From contig JAJEKV010000015.1 in the NCBI GenBank assembly GCA_021234155.1, positions 7,228,822 through 7,292,821 on the forward strand: a stretch of 64,000 bases of DNA. The letters run 5' to 3'. Below are positions 1 through 12,719 of the stretch, one piece after another. Source of the DNA: Isoetes taiwanensis (Eukaryota; Streptophyta; Lycopodiopsida; Isoetales; Isoetaceae). How positions within the stretch are numbered: position 1 is the first letter of the stretch; every line of letters begins with the position of its first letter. The notes below the pieces were generated by a model that did not search any database, was not told where the DNA came from, and worked only from the letters and a program-made list of their open reading frames with translations. The translations under genes and the position numbers were made by a program.

Positions 1-800
1 ACGTTCAGTTACGTATTACTTTCACGGCCTTTTGCAAGTGAGGCATAAAAACTGGAGCATGCTCCACGATTCTCACGATGAAAGCCACAACAAAAAGAGC
101 GAGACCAGAGCTCACCGGCCTCGCCAGGCTCACAAGGGCATTCACCTGATACAGTGCACCACACTGCCGCCGAAGCACTAACCCGGTGGGAAGTGAGCTC
201 CATGTCCACGTCCAGGCGGGCGCCATCAGAACGTTGCCGAGACCACTGAGGCGGTTCATGAATAGCCGGCCACGGTAAGACCGCTCAAGCAAGAAGACAC
301 AACATCTGGATGAACCTTCAAACTGCACCACCACATCATCACGAGGAACTATAGGTATGTGTGTAGAAATACTCCACATACGTGTTTAGGATTAGCCGTT
401 GTTGCCTCGAGAGAAAGCTGACTCGAGAGGAAACTCCCACAGAAGCTGGTGGCCACCTGGCCCTGCGATCCTCCAAGGTGAGCCGCGGCCGGCTCGCCTC
501 CAGAACTGGCGTCAGAGCATGCAGGTGGCGACCAAGAACAGAGATGGCGGGGAGTAGAGGAACCCACAAGAAGGAGAAGAGTGGTGATAAGGCGGGGCGT
601 AATCTAGGCGGAAGGCACACGCACATGATCCCAAGCCCGCCCAACCTCCTGTGAGGAAAGGGGATGCATGTGGGAAAGGCGGAGACCATACAGGTGCCGG
701 GCAACTCCACATGCCTGAGACGGCTTCCCAAAGCGCCACACATTGGCGAGAGGCGGCTTTCTTGTTGTACTTTGAGGAAGTGTTGGGGATCCTCAAGTCG
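1..800 (-). pseudogene. LINE ORF2 C-terminal remnant (family 2, runs off window)
   Basis: Minus-strand sequence matches, in the same order, the LINE at 53.5-54.5 kb in this window. Shared peptide landmarks are a WTWTWxSLP motif (near 200-225), an MPHLQ-like stretch near 30-50 corresponding to CPHLQAAW in the other copy, and an LWVPL..P...L..HLHA.T segment near 500-600. In the better copy this is the region after the reverse transcriptase that holds the zf-RVT-type zinc-binding domain, so this is the 3' part of a non-LTR retrotransposon. Frames change several times and no ORF is longer than about 157 codons, so it is dead as written. The element continues off the left edge, so its 3' end and tail are not visible. 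Confidence 0.62.
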
Positions 801-3800
801 ACCATCCGTCAAAGCAAGGGGCCGTAGATCTTTGCCTGCTCATGCTTGCACCCTGTTGCTCACGAAGAACCGTGAACTTGCTGTCCCCCTCCTTCAACCA
901 GGTAAGGACCGCCTTCACCACGATGCCTCCGCACTTTAACTTTGCTCGAGGAGCAAGCTTGTCTGTTGCAACCTTTGCATTCTCCTAGCTGCCATCAGTG
1001 CGCCCGAATCTCGCTCATTAGAGACCATGCAACTCCTACTTGGCTCTCCTGCTGCTACGCTGCCTACCAAAGACCTTGGCAAAATGCTTCACACCCACAG
1101 CCTTGAGGTCATCACCATAGGACATACCCCTTCGGAGATGAAAAGGTATCAAGCCACAACTCCGGCCTTTGGGCCGAGAAATCCCGCATCAGCCAAGCCA
1201 GGTGTTCAAACAGAACACACCGTCTAGAGGCCGAGAGGCAACTGCACCTGACTGGACGAGCACGAGGGGTAATGATCAGGCCGGAGGTAGATAGAATGTT
1301 TACTCGGGCGCAAAGAAGGCACACACGCATCCGATGCGCATGGGGAAGGCACTAACGGTCATACCTAGCACTCCTTTGCGACGCACCAATCGCCTATTAC
1401 AATAGGCGAAGAGACAAGTCGAGGGGACCTCGACAAGGCTTCAAATCACCAACAAATGGGGTCTTGGTCCTCTCAAACCCATGCACAGCAGGTTCCGAAC
1501 TAGGCGATCCTCTACTCGCTCTGCCATCATCAAGTCCCCTAACAACAACCAGAGCACACACGCCCACGAGGGCTGCGCTTGACCATTGTGGCCCATAAAG
1601 CACCCCGCTGAGAAGGCTGATTAGAGCATAAACATTAACAATCCCCACTCTTGCCCTCCCTCCAACCCTTAATTTGGCGCACAAGGCCAAGGCTTTGTCG
1701 GTAGATCACGTGACACGCACATCCTCCTCAAGCAATAAGGTACCCCACTAGTCAGCCCGGAAGAAGCAGGAGCCGAGCTGCCTACCAGCCATGATTCATG
1801 GCCCTGAACCTTATCACCCACAGCGACGCCTGCTCTTGAATGCAAACAATGTCGGGGACGCCCAGCTGCCCGAGTGCCAAGAGAGCACAGGCCCTCTTAC
1901 TACTGGGGCCAGCACCCCACTTACATTCAGCTGAGATGGGCACAACTCATCCCGGAGGAAGTGTCCAGCCCCACATGCCTACCCACCCGGGGCCATCGTG
2001 CCTCCACGAGAGTCATCATCTAGAGCCGGAGGATTAAAATCACAACAATCCCAGGCCCACGGCCTCTCATTGAGATTCCAAAATCCAACAAGTGGTGGAG
2101 TCCCTGGAGCACCTTCCTTAGAGTCATGGGCCACACAAGTCTCTCTACCTCCAGGCATTGCTCGGCCACCTCACCTTCGGCTATCTCTGGGACATCCCCA
2201 CCCGGAATCACCAGCCCTCCCATTACATCCTCCCGGACCTAGCAGCCAAATCATGTCCCAGGCCCTCTCCACCCGGCCACCACCACGTCCCTAGCCCCGC
2301 CATCCATTAGGCGGCCCGGTATAAGCTTTGCCAGGCTCGTCCCCAGCCTCCCAAGCACACCACCTCGTCCAACTCCCCACTCAACTTTGCACCACAGGTC
2401 CTCATGCATTGCCTCGGGAATAAAGGAATCAAGACTGCATAAGCACATAGCCCCTACCACATCTACAAGCACAGCGGATCATCAACGTGGTGGGATGGTA
2501 GCACAATAGATGAAATATCCGCCCGGATCTCGGTGCCATTCAAAAAGCTTCAGCTCGGAGAAATGCCGGGGACCCTCGCCTTTGGAAGAGAAGTAGCCGC
2601 AGTGCAAAGCGAAGCGAGCAACACAGTCTTGGGGACACGCACAATAGAAATGAGACAAATATACACCGGTCATTAGCCATAGAAACCAAGAAATCATGCA
2701 CCATCGGATCGGAGAAGATCACGAATCACGGAACCAACACGAGTTTAACCCGATGTCAAAGAAGCTGGTGGACACATTGCGGGAGTATAATCTTGATACA
2801 ACACATAAGTTTACACCAAAGTATCCACCCCAAACTAACCTTAATTGCATACGGAGACTCGTACTCAAACATGATTATGAAGAAATTATTTTGGTAGAAT
2901 TTGAGGAGGAGGCAGTCTGGGCAAACCAATCCGCCTCAAATGTCAAGCAAGCCAAAGGCTAAGCTTTATCTCCTCGTGTCCAATATGTAACAGTGAAGTA
3001 GCCCAATCACCAAATGAAACTAGATTCTCGATAGTACGAACATATGCGGTGTGATCGTATATCCATGGAGTCTGCGGAAGAAGAGCTGCTGCTTGAGGTC
3101 AGCAGTGATGATCTCCACAAATTTGAGCCTCTTGAACACAGAGGCGGTCCTACACTCCGAGCCTTGCGCTTGATCCCTAATCCCCGAAACCCGGTAAGTG
3201 GTCACGAGAACAGCGGTGTCGTGCTCACGCGGTAAGGCGCCACAGGGGTTGGGCTGCCGCTACTGGCATCTGAGGTGTCGGGGCACCCGGAGGCACATCG
3301 GCTACATGCACCCTAGAAGAGGCGCATCACCGGCAAGTGATCCTTCCAAGCCACGGGGAAGGGGCATCCTGGATCCGTTCAAAGGGGCATGCTTGATGCC
3401 AGGATCAAGGCCAGGTCTCAAGAAACACAATCTACTAGGGTCTCGAATTATATTGCCCAAGAAGGAGCAATCCACATACCTCTCAGCCCAAGCGGGGAGT
3501 TCAAGGCTCCCACTCACATCTGCTGCTACTAATTGCATGCCATACCTATGGCCGCCTCTTCATGCATCTTAGGGACGTGCCCTTCCCCTTTCTTTGGAGG
3601 TTCTTCCTCTCTGTAATCTCCCTTGGCCCGGCCCCAAGCCATGAGGCCTCAACCGATCCCCCATCAGCACATCTGGCGGGGAGACAACCATGACTTGCTC
3701 CCGAACCCGATCCGGAAATCAGGCATTTTGCGACAGCTTAAACCACATACCAAAGCAGTGATGCTATACACCTCGAAAGGCTGGACAAGCTCCAGCGAGC

Positions 3801-4013
3801 CCTAAGCACGACGAAATCGACTTGATAAAGAGATAATGTCGATGTTAGGAGGGCAAAGCAGGCGGCTGGGGCGTTAGCGGGAGGCTTAGCGCTTCTCTGC
3901 CGGATCGGCGTGACATGAAGATGATCTTTGAAGATGGCTGCGAGGCCAAGACACTCCTTTCTTTGTAAGATTAGTCCTTCCTGCACCATTTTTCGAGGTT
4001 TTTCTTGAGACAT
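801..4013 (-). mobile_element. Probable upstream body of the same LINE, heavily degraded
   Basis: This stretch directly continues the LINE remnant at 1-800 in its 5' direction and has the same fairly GC-rich character, ending where the sequence turns AT-rich near 4,020. Minus-strand reading frames are short and shift often; none shows a clear endonuclease or reverse-transcriptase motif that I can place with confidence. A minus-strand frame near 2,540-2,720 has an endonuclease-like look (VHDFLVSMANDRCIFVSFLL), but this is weak. I therefore call it LINE mainly from position and continuity, not from domains. Confidence 0.3.
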
Positions 4014-4654
4014 AATACGGGGGAGTGGTCTACAATCTGGCCAGATTTTCCACGTATTAGTTCATATCTTCCTTCTGTTGCTCTCTATGGGTGGAGTGCG
4101 ACACCGAGATGAAATGAAGAAATCATTTGAATTGACTTGCAAATTAGCAGGTTTAAGTCTTTTGGAGTTATTTAAGGATAAACTTATCCCAAAGATATAC
4201 AATCTCATGAGAAGAGACTAAATAGGTGGATTTTAGGATAAATGATCGGTACCCTTTTTAATTTTAGTCTTCTTTTTGTATAATGCAACTAGGTGGAATG
4301 GATTAGTGGAGTGGATTAGGAGCTAGGGATATGTTGATCTATACATCATGTCTCACCCAAGGGCTCTAGAGGGAGGGAGTCGTATTTGGGCATATTATTC
4401 TTTGTCTAGCCCGACAGGGTTGAATGCTTATCGAGCAATCGGCCTCTGTTTTTAATTAATGTTCATGATGATTTACCTTTATGGTGAGGAGCTAAATTCC
4501 AAGCGTTGGCGGCTTCTATGAAGGCAGTGGCGGTACGCTCTTCTAATCTTCGAATCCATTTCTCTACCACCTTCTGAGTGCCTTGGTAAGAGTAATCACG
4601 GTGATAGGGTTTGTCCACCTATCCCTTCAAAAGAAGTTATATACAGGTAGAAAG
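4014..4654. other. AT-rich spacer, nothing recognised
   Basis: No coding frame, RNA gene or internal repeat that I can support. Base composition changes here from the GC-richer LINE remnant on the left to the AT-rich repeat blocks on the right. Confidence 0.4.
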
Positions 4655-5655
4655 GATGGTGACTATCTTGAGATATTATCACACATGATCGTGAGACAAT
4701 AGAAAAACCATAAAATAAAGATAGCAAATGATTTTCCATACCTGTGCAAAGAGAGACGTCGTTGCCTTCCATGTGCAAATGTGTGGAATTCTTCATTGGA
4801 TTCCATGAACTTAGAAATTAAATGCATGCAAAGAAATGGTCAACAAGTGATGGCTTGTGCATGTATCATGCAACTTTTTAATAAGGAAAAAGTGGATCTC
4901 TCTTTCTTAAATAAATGCATACGTTGAGATAGTGGCTCATACTCGTACCATTAGAGCATGTGATGATTTTGAACTATGCATGTAATAGCCAGGGGGAGTT
5001 CACAACTCAAAATGATAATACAGAATTTCTATCATATAGAATAGGCATAGTCATGGTAAAAAGCCTACCTCCATCAAGTAAATTGGGTTGACCATTTTTA
5101 AAAACACATATCATAGGGGAGAATTTGTCCCCTCATGCGGTCAAATAACTATTACGAGATTTTATGCCTATTGAATCACCCATACTTGATTATCACATAT
5201 TATAGACCTACCATTTAGTCTTTTGATTTATTGATCAACAATTTGAGAACTTGTACATATTTGAGTCCTTAGAAAACATTAATAATAGGTTACATGATCT
5301 GTTTATTTTGAGAACTTGTACACACTATATTTGAGTCCTTAGAAAACATTATGTATCGTATGTCTGACAACACTTTCTTTTGGATCTATAGGTTTGCCGG
5401 GGAGGTCGTTGGTTGCAAATTTGGTATTGATATCTATTATGTCCTTCACCGGTGTTGTGATGGGCCGCCAGAATGGGAGGAGCCATATATTAGCGTATTT
5501 TTTAATGTGGCGAATGGCATATGAGGTACATGACCTCTTTGATTTTTCGAGGATCTCTGTAATTTATAAAGGGTAATCCATAACTTTTTGAGCGACTAAT
5601 CAACATATAAATATCACGAGAATTTGTGCTTTTAAGCAATTGCATACCTTTTAAC
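4655..5655 (+). repeat. Repeat block Q, copy 1
   Basis: Matches 7,785-8,735 and, for its first ~400 bp, 26,045-26,440, all in the same orientation. Landmarks in order are GAGATATTATCAC, TGGAATT..GGATTCCATGAACTTAG, GGTCAACAAGTG, AAAGTGGATCTCTC, GAGTCCTTAGAAAACATT (twice in tandem), TCTATAGG and GGGTAATCCATA. No coding potential. The block is followed directly by block S. It may be part of an LTR or of a larger non-coding repeat; no termini or target duplications were found. Confidence 0.7.
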
Positions 5656-5659
5656 CATA

Positions 5660-6175
5660 TATATATAAGTGATAAATGCGTCCATGTCAACATTTTCCTT
5701 TTGATTTGCAGTAGGCGCTCCCTTTGTCTTTGTGTGGAGAGATGACACAAAAGTCCATCTCCTCTAGGCCAGCCTATCATTGTGCACTCCATTTGTAACT
5801 TCTTACCCAATAAATTCGACTCATTATTTCATGTAGGGACAACTTCCAAAGTCACCGGTGCTCAATGTACCCTTTTATCCACAAAAACAAAGTCAGATCA
5901 ATGTGGTATCATGCAATCTTTATTATATTTCCACTTTACAAAGGGCTAAAGGACACCAAGCAACCACAGTTATACGAGGAGTTGAAGTGTCTAAAAACCA
6001 CGGTAAACCTAGAATCCTAAATTGCGACATCAATCCTCGGTCCATCCCAAGGATTGTATTATCAACGAATTCAAACTTCGTAAAAGATACTCTGGTACTT
6101 GTGTCCTTTAGCCTCACAAAACCTACCAAAACCAATGAATGAATGAAGTCAAGAATAACCTTTGAACCGGATTAT
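5660..6175 (+). repeat. Repeat block S, copy 1
   Basis: Matches 17,490-18,000 in the same orientation. Landmarks are CGTCCATGTCAAC, GGCGCTCCCTTTGTCTTTGTG, CATGTAGGGACAACTTC, GAAGTGTCTAAAAA, AACCTAGAATCCTAAATTG and AATAACCTTTGAAC. It joins directly to block P on its right here. In the second copy the S/P junction is interrupted by 6.4 kb. Confidence 0.7.
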
Positions 6176-7784
6176 CTGTATTTATAAGCTCGACTTTACA
6201 AGCCGAAGTTTTACATCATTGATACCAACAAACTAGGCCAGAACTTGGAGCTGAAAAGTCAAGCTCCAATTGACTAATTGTTGCATATTTCCAAATATCA
6301 AATGTAGACGTACCATTAGAGTCGATAAGTCGGGGACAAAATTTGAGCAAAGCCCCGCTTTGGAAAAATAAATTGCACATACAAGGGGAATAATCATTGC
6401 AAGAAGAAAAATAATTTGTAACTTATTTTAGCGACGGCAATCGTTATGTTATTGCCATGATTTAGTGAGCGAACTATATAATAGAAGGCATTCTCATAAA
6501 TCCGATGTATGAATGAAATTTACATAATGTTTGAGAGGAAAATATTTAACAGCGCTACAAGTAGAAAACGGCTACAATAGCATGCAAACTAAGAAATGGC
6601 AATGAAGAAGCCATTCGGCCAAAGATTAAACTATAAGCAGATATGGGAGACCATGATACCTACTTCAAATAGAGCTTTACAAGTTTTCGAAAAGTAACAG
6701 TAATAAACATAGGGCAGGTTCTTCCCTTGAGTAGAAAATTAAGCGGACCATGTTTGTAAAAGCTTATCTCACGCTTCCATTTTCGATTACTCCAGCTATG
6801 GAAGCACAAAACAACGACAAAGCGAGAGGTCGGTACTGCGGCCAATCATCAAAACATTAGCATATAAGAATGGTAATAGTTGGAGAACCAAAAGGTAGCC
6901 TCTCGGTTTATAGCGGTGGCCTTGACATACGCCTGTGGTTAGAAACTGAAATATGGAGGAAATAAATAGTTCAATAGACTATGATCTTGCATTCAAACCT
7001 TTTTGTTAAAGTGCAAGCATCAGGCTATCTCTACTTGCTGATTATTGAAGTTAAGGGATCAATTTGTATCACTATGATTCCGAAACGGATCAAATGCAAG
7101 CATCAACTTATCTCTTCCATGTAATAAGAACCCAGTTATTGATATAAGGATGAGATACAAATAACCAAACCAAGAACTCTAAATATCCAGTTCGATATTT
7201 GTATAAGTATTGAATAACAAAGCATTCGAGAATGAGTGGAAGAAAAAAGATAAAGGCCAAACCCTCGGGGTTGCTTACTTATCTCTATTTTGAGAAGCGA
7301 GATGCTTGTATGTGGAAAAACTTGCTGTTCAGCAAAAGCGTTTGCGCTATCTAAGATATGAATACAATTTCGATTGTCTATATTACTGAGCGTGTTGGGA
7401 TATGACCCATAATTATCTAGTTGAATATACAGAGACTTGGTGCTTTACATGAAACGTTCTGCACATGCTACCGGCTTGTACATGAAATATTCCTATTGCT
7501 AGAGCATAAGGTGTTCATTTTGCGATTCGGTTTACTGTGAGAATATGCATGCTGTAGTGCTTATGCTTGCAAAAATAAGAAGAGGGCAGTCTACAAGGCT
7601 GGGTCTTCCCTATGAGATAAGGATCTGTCTTTGGTTGGAGGATCGGAGCGAATGTACATGGGTCTGACAATGAGAATAAAGGAGAATAGAGGATAGCAGG
7701 CGCACTGTCTAGTAGGAGCCGCTTTGAAGACGTTTGGGAACCCTAAATATTAGGGGTTCGTTTAGTATATGTGAGATATTATCA
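6176..7784 (+). repeat. Repeat block P, copy 1
   Basis: Matches 24,438-26,040 over its whole length. Landmarks are CGACTTTACAAGCC, GGAAAAATAAATTGCACAT, CATTGCAAGAAGAAAAATAA, ATTCTCATAAATCCGAT, TGAATGAAATTTACATAATG, TATCTAAGATATGAATA, CTGAGCGTGTT.GGAT.TGACCCAT, ATATTCCTATTGCTAGA and TTGGTTGGAG. It is non-coding. Its identity (LTR, Helitron body or other) is not settled. Confidence 0.7.
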
Positions 7785-8735
7785 CCTGTGATCAGCCAAG
7801 ACAATTGAAAAACCACTAAATAAAGATAGCAAATGATTTTTCCATACATGCGAAGGAGCGTTGCCTTCCATAGCACAAATGTGTGGAATTAACTTAGTGG
7901 AATTCCATGAACTTAGAATACATGCATGCAAAGGAAGATATGGTCAACAAGTGGTAAACATGCATGTATCATGCAACTTTTATGGAAAAGTGGATCTCTC
8001 TTTCTTAAAAATAAATGCATACGTTGGAATGATGACAACCACTATAGAAATGCCATTAGGCATGTGATTTTTCATTATCAATATAATAGCCAAGAAGTTA
8101 AACTCAAAATGATAACTGAAATTCCTATCTTACATAGAATAGGCATAGTCATAATTAAAAGTACACCTCCATCCGTAGAATTTGGGTTATTTTAAAAACA
8201 CATATATGGGGAGGGCCCCCCTCACACAGAGGTCAAGCCAACCCTATTGTGATTTTTTATACCCTATTAGGATACTAGCAGGTATCACGAGATTATAGAC
8301 CTACCATTTTAGTACTTTGGTAGATTGATCATTTGTTTGAGAACTTGCTTACTTATATTTGAGTCCTTAGAAAACATTAATAGCCAGGTTATTAGGTGTT
8401 TAGGAACTTGTACCATATTTGAGTCCTTAGAAAACATTATATCATTATGTACAGCAACACTTTCTTTTTGGATCTATAGCTCTAGATTAGAATTTGAGTA
8501 ATCATCCTCTATTATCAATACTTCACGTTATTTGTGATGGAGGCCATAGAATGGGAGCCATATAAATGGCTATTTTTTAATGTGGCAGATAACATGGTAC
8601 ATGACCTCTTTGATTTTTCGAGATCTCTATAAATTGTAATTTATAAAGGGTAATCCATATACTTTGAGCAGCTAATCAACATATAAATATCACTGAGGAA
8701 TTTGTGCTTAAGCTTATTTGCATACCTTTAACCAT
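7785..8735 (+). repeat. Repeat block Q, copy 2
   Basis: Direct repeat of 4,655-5,655, about 3.1 kb downstream of it. With S and P between the two Q copies the order is Q-S-P-Q, as expected for a ~3.1-kb unit repeated in tandem or for two terminal repeats around a short interior. Similarity ends near the CCTTTAACCA motif; block S does not follow here. Confidence 0.7.
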
Positions 8736-11700
8736 TGATGATAGTCTACGAAATTTTATTTGGAGGGTTTTGTGGATGGCTTGGGAGGGTTTACAAGAGA
8801 ATATTCATAGAATATTTTGTTGTAGCATCTTATGTGATTGCCATTTTGTGCTGTCTTGCCCTGTGGAGCATATACGGAATACTGAAATACATGCGAGTCA
8901 ACATATAGCTAAATCAAAATGGTGAATAATATATATATTATACATACACTAATATGTCTGGTCACGGAGTTACCAGCCACCACTTATTAACTAATGGGGT
9001 TGATATGAAAGTGCGTTACAAAAAAGCGTAGTTCTTCCTCAAAGGAAGGGCCTATGTAGAACATTCTCATCTAATACAATTTGAGATGATGTCAAAACCT
9101 AGGGTCATGGTTGAGGACTTTCGCCAAATCACGTTACATCGGATGTTTGCATGGAATACTTTACCCTTTTACGCTCGACCATGAAATCCGGGCATGCATG
9201 TGGGATGCTTCGGACTACGCTATAAGTCTCATAATAAATTACGAGCACGGTACTTTCGACTGTCCGTGTGGAGGATATTGACCTTTATGGACTCAATATC
9301 ACACTCTAGTTAGCAAAAGCAGTTAAAGCTTTGTTTGACTTCACACAAAGCTTCCTCAAATGCGTTTAATAAGCACCCCAAAGCGTTCCTTAGTGGGAAG
9401 AGTACGTGCTGATGGGAGAATTCACACTAGTCACATTGGGGTTGAGCTCCTTGGATTAATCCCTCTAATAGAAAATTTCCTTTCTCCAATGTTTCAACTG
9501 CTAGTGATATTCACACCCCTTTGCCACCGAGGCCCAATCTGTTGAACCAGTGGGTGTGGCACTTACGATGCCACATAGCTGGATAGTAGGTATCTTTGCA
9601 CATTTTGAGGGACAAAGCCAAAACCTTTGTGTGACCTCTCGACCATTTGCTTTCCTTTGCCCACGTTGAAGGCATGGTGCAATAGTGGATTACATGCGTA
9701 CCACAGTAATTTTGGTGCATCTGAGGCCATTGAACGGTTTACTACCTTGACATCTTATTTTACTACCGGGCTCATTCTTACATTAGCCCAATCCTCTGGC
9801 GGCATAACTCCTTCCTCCCATACAAGATATGTAGCATCATCAAGAGTATATTCGTTTCTTTGAAGCATCTCTACCCTAACTCTAGGCGTGTGCTCTTGGC
9901 CGGGCCGATGACTACGAGAACCTAAATCCTTGCTATAATGCATTGCCTCTACGGTCCTTTTTTAAAATAGTCGATTATTTCCTCCTAATGGGCATGAATG
10001 ATTATTATTCCTTATGTAAAGCTACTTGAGAGTTCACTAGCAGCCCGGCACAAGCGAGACGGGGTAACATTACTAGTCATTGAGTACCCATTACAGCATC
10101 AAAGTATCATACGGACCTATTCCAACAAAATTGCGCCTTTCTCTATGGGCTTTGCACTTTGCACTTTGCGCTGCGGCCACTGACTTGGTCGGATCGTGCA
10201 AGGCGCCATACGTGCGAGGATAATTTATTCACATACCCTCTTGATGCCAACCAACTAGCATGCCGCAGTTGGATAGATTGGTGTTAGGGTTTGGTTGCTA
10301 GATTTATCATCCTCCATAAGTTTCATCGCTCACTCTTTGATGCCACCACATGCTAGCCATGAGACCCTGAGACTTTATGTACGAAGGGGTGGTTTTCAGG
10401 AACCGCAATTGACAATACGAAAAACAACTTGACATCTTCATAGGTGGGTCTGGATCTCGGGCCCTGCATAAATTCGGATGCTCTTGTCTATGTTCTTGCT
10501 GATATATGCTTATTTGTGTGCATGCGAGACAACTGTTCCCCAATGGAATTTACAACCACGTTCCTTTCCTTCCATGGGGTGGCATCATTGAGCAGCTCGA
10601 ATGGCATTCAATTAGCTTGACTATACGCCATGAATCCTTTGAATTGAGCAGGTGTTGGTTCTTTAGTACCATGACTATTTGGCTTATTCGAACTTTATGC
10701 GAGCCAACGTCTCCCGGGTTTCATATCACATGTTGCTATTGTAAGAAGACAACATATCTTGAACATTTCAAGATTGCTTTAATATTTTAAAAGGCCATTG
10801 AAAAGAAGAAAAACAAATTTACCTGGGGTGGTACACATGGCATGCTAAAGTAGTCCACCAACGGTCACGTTTTACGTGTGGTCAAAATGGACCCAAAAGA
10901 GTCTTCTAAGTCTCCTCACGGGCGCATTCACATTGAGCTTCACTCGAACCAGCTCTGTTGTGGACATTTTGAAAGACATAACAGGCCATTGTCCGCAAAT
11001 CCTTGTAAGTTGGTATGGAAACTTGGAACCATGAAAAAAATTGATATTTGCAGTCTTTGTTTTAAGTATAACGATCTTTCCAACTTCATCTTTTTACTGA
11101 ACTTTAGTTTCAAGACTCTTATTTATCCTTTAGTATCCTACAACAAAATGAAATTTAGAAAGATGCATAATCAAATAGTTACAATTGAAAGGTAACCAAG
11201 TGAGAAAAAGAATACTGTACTATTGCAAAGAGTTGAAGAAGTTAGCTAGCGAGATTGTCTATTCTATCTCTCCCCACAAGCGTATGTCATCACGATTAGT
11301 CAGTTGTCAACAAGTTTGTTGATGATGATCTCCATGGCTACTCTCCATCGTATCACATTTTTGCCCCTTTTTGCTTCCTATTGAGCATTAAGTCTACTAT
11401 TCACACCATTTGGTGTAACAAATTTAATTCTTCTACGAGTTGGAGATCCACGATGGGATGGTTATCATGTACCCGACATGAAGGGCTAATCTTGTATGTG
11501 GCCGTGCAGTATAACATAATATATCCACACAGATGCCGAGGGCATGTTGGGTTGCTCCTCCTGATGTTCACAAGCAAGCACTCCATGATCGTGATATAGA
11601 GACCCAAGTCACGGGGTTGTTGCTTCATATTCCCTTCCAGCACGGACATCATTTTGGTAGACTTCTAAGGAAAAGAAAATAATCACATGTCGGATTCATG

Positions 11701-12600
11701 CACCTTAAATGACCACAACACTTGGAATATTTAACTATACCATCGAATGAGTGACTTGTCTTCTGGGTTTGATTATAGATGGATGACCTTTCTTTCCATA
11801 CGCCATAGAGACTCAATGACAATTCATTTGGAAGCTCGAATGCTACATTGCCATTGTAATGGGAGGAAGACATCTTCTTGATGTTGGTGTAGAAAGCAGA
11901 TGAAACCTTGATCTTTTTCCAATTCCTTTAGATCCAAAAACTATCAACTCTTTTGTCATGAAGCGTGGATACAATATTTACATGCTCTCAAGAATATGTT
12001 AGATTCGGACTATCAACAATTATGGGTGCATGAGGAGTCTTGACCTCGATTAGAATAGGGTGCCTTTGGCTATTCTAAGTTCCCATTACATGATAGAGAC
12101 CCGCACTATCACCTCTTGACAAAACTTCTTCAAGGACCGTCCTGCCTCTCCCACTCATGGATTGCACAGCACACAATTTTTTCACTCGAAATTGAAAACT
12201 ATCACACAGCCATTTCCTCGACAATTGACGGTACCTCCATTCTCGAGGGTGCATACCATTCTCAATACGTTTACTGGTGATCGACTATCCGTCATTTTGC
12301 GTTGAAAGCAAGAATCTATACTTAATTTGTTCTCAGCCATTGGCGAAGGAAAAATTGTGCTACCACCGGACAACCACACCCTCTGCGAAACTAGAATGCT
12401 AATACAAAGAAACCCACATACAGCACATTATAAATCCGCCTAGCACATTAAATTTGGGCCACGAATAAACATAATTAGCGGAATGCACTACTACAATTTC
12501 GTATGATAATTAAATTTGAATCTGTCTTGCCCGTTTAAATTGTACCACATTAATTACATACGTTATAGAAATTGTGAAACCTTTAAAATTGTTCTATCAT
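8736..12600. other. Unclassified degenerate sequence, possible minus-strand transposase remnant
   Basis: No intact gene. On the minus strand, 11,401-11,873 gives two adjacent frames with a cysteine cluster (CCGHLRCMNPTC) followed by RVHDNHPI. This is loosely like the zinc-binding N-terminus of some plant transposases, but I cannot assign a family. Other frames in the stretch are under 110 codons and show no known motif. The region is AT-rich and lies between the Q-S-P repeat and the 340-bp tandem array. Confidence 0.25.
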
Positions 12601-12719
12601 TTTAAAAAGGGGATTTTCATTTGTTAAGTTAACTCCAGGCCTAGAGCTAGGGAAAAAAACCGTGGAAAAAAGTTGAAGAAATAACGATCCAGGGAAAAAA
12701 ACGATCAGGGAAAAAACGT

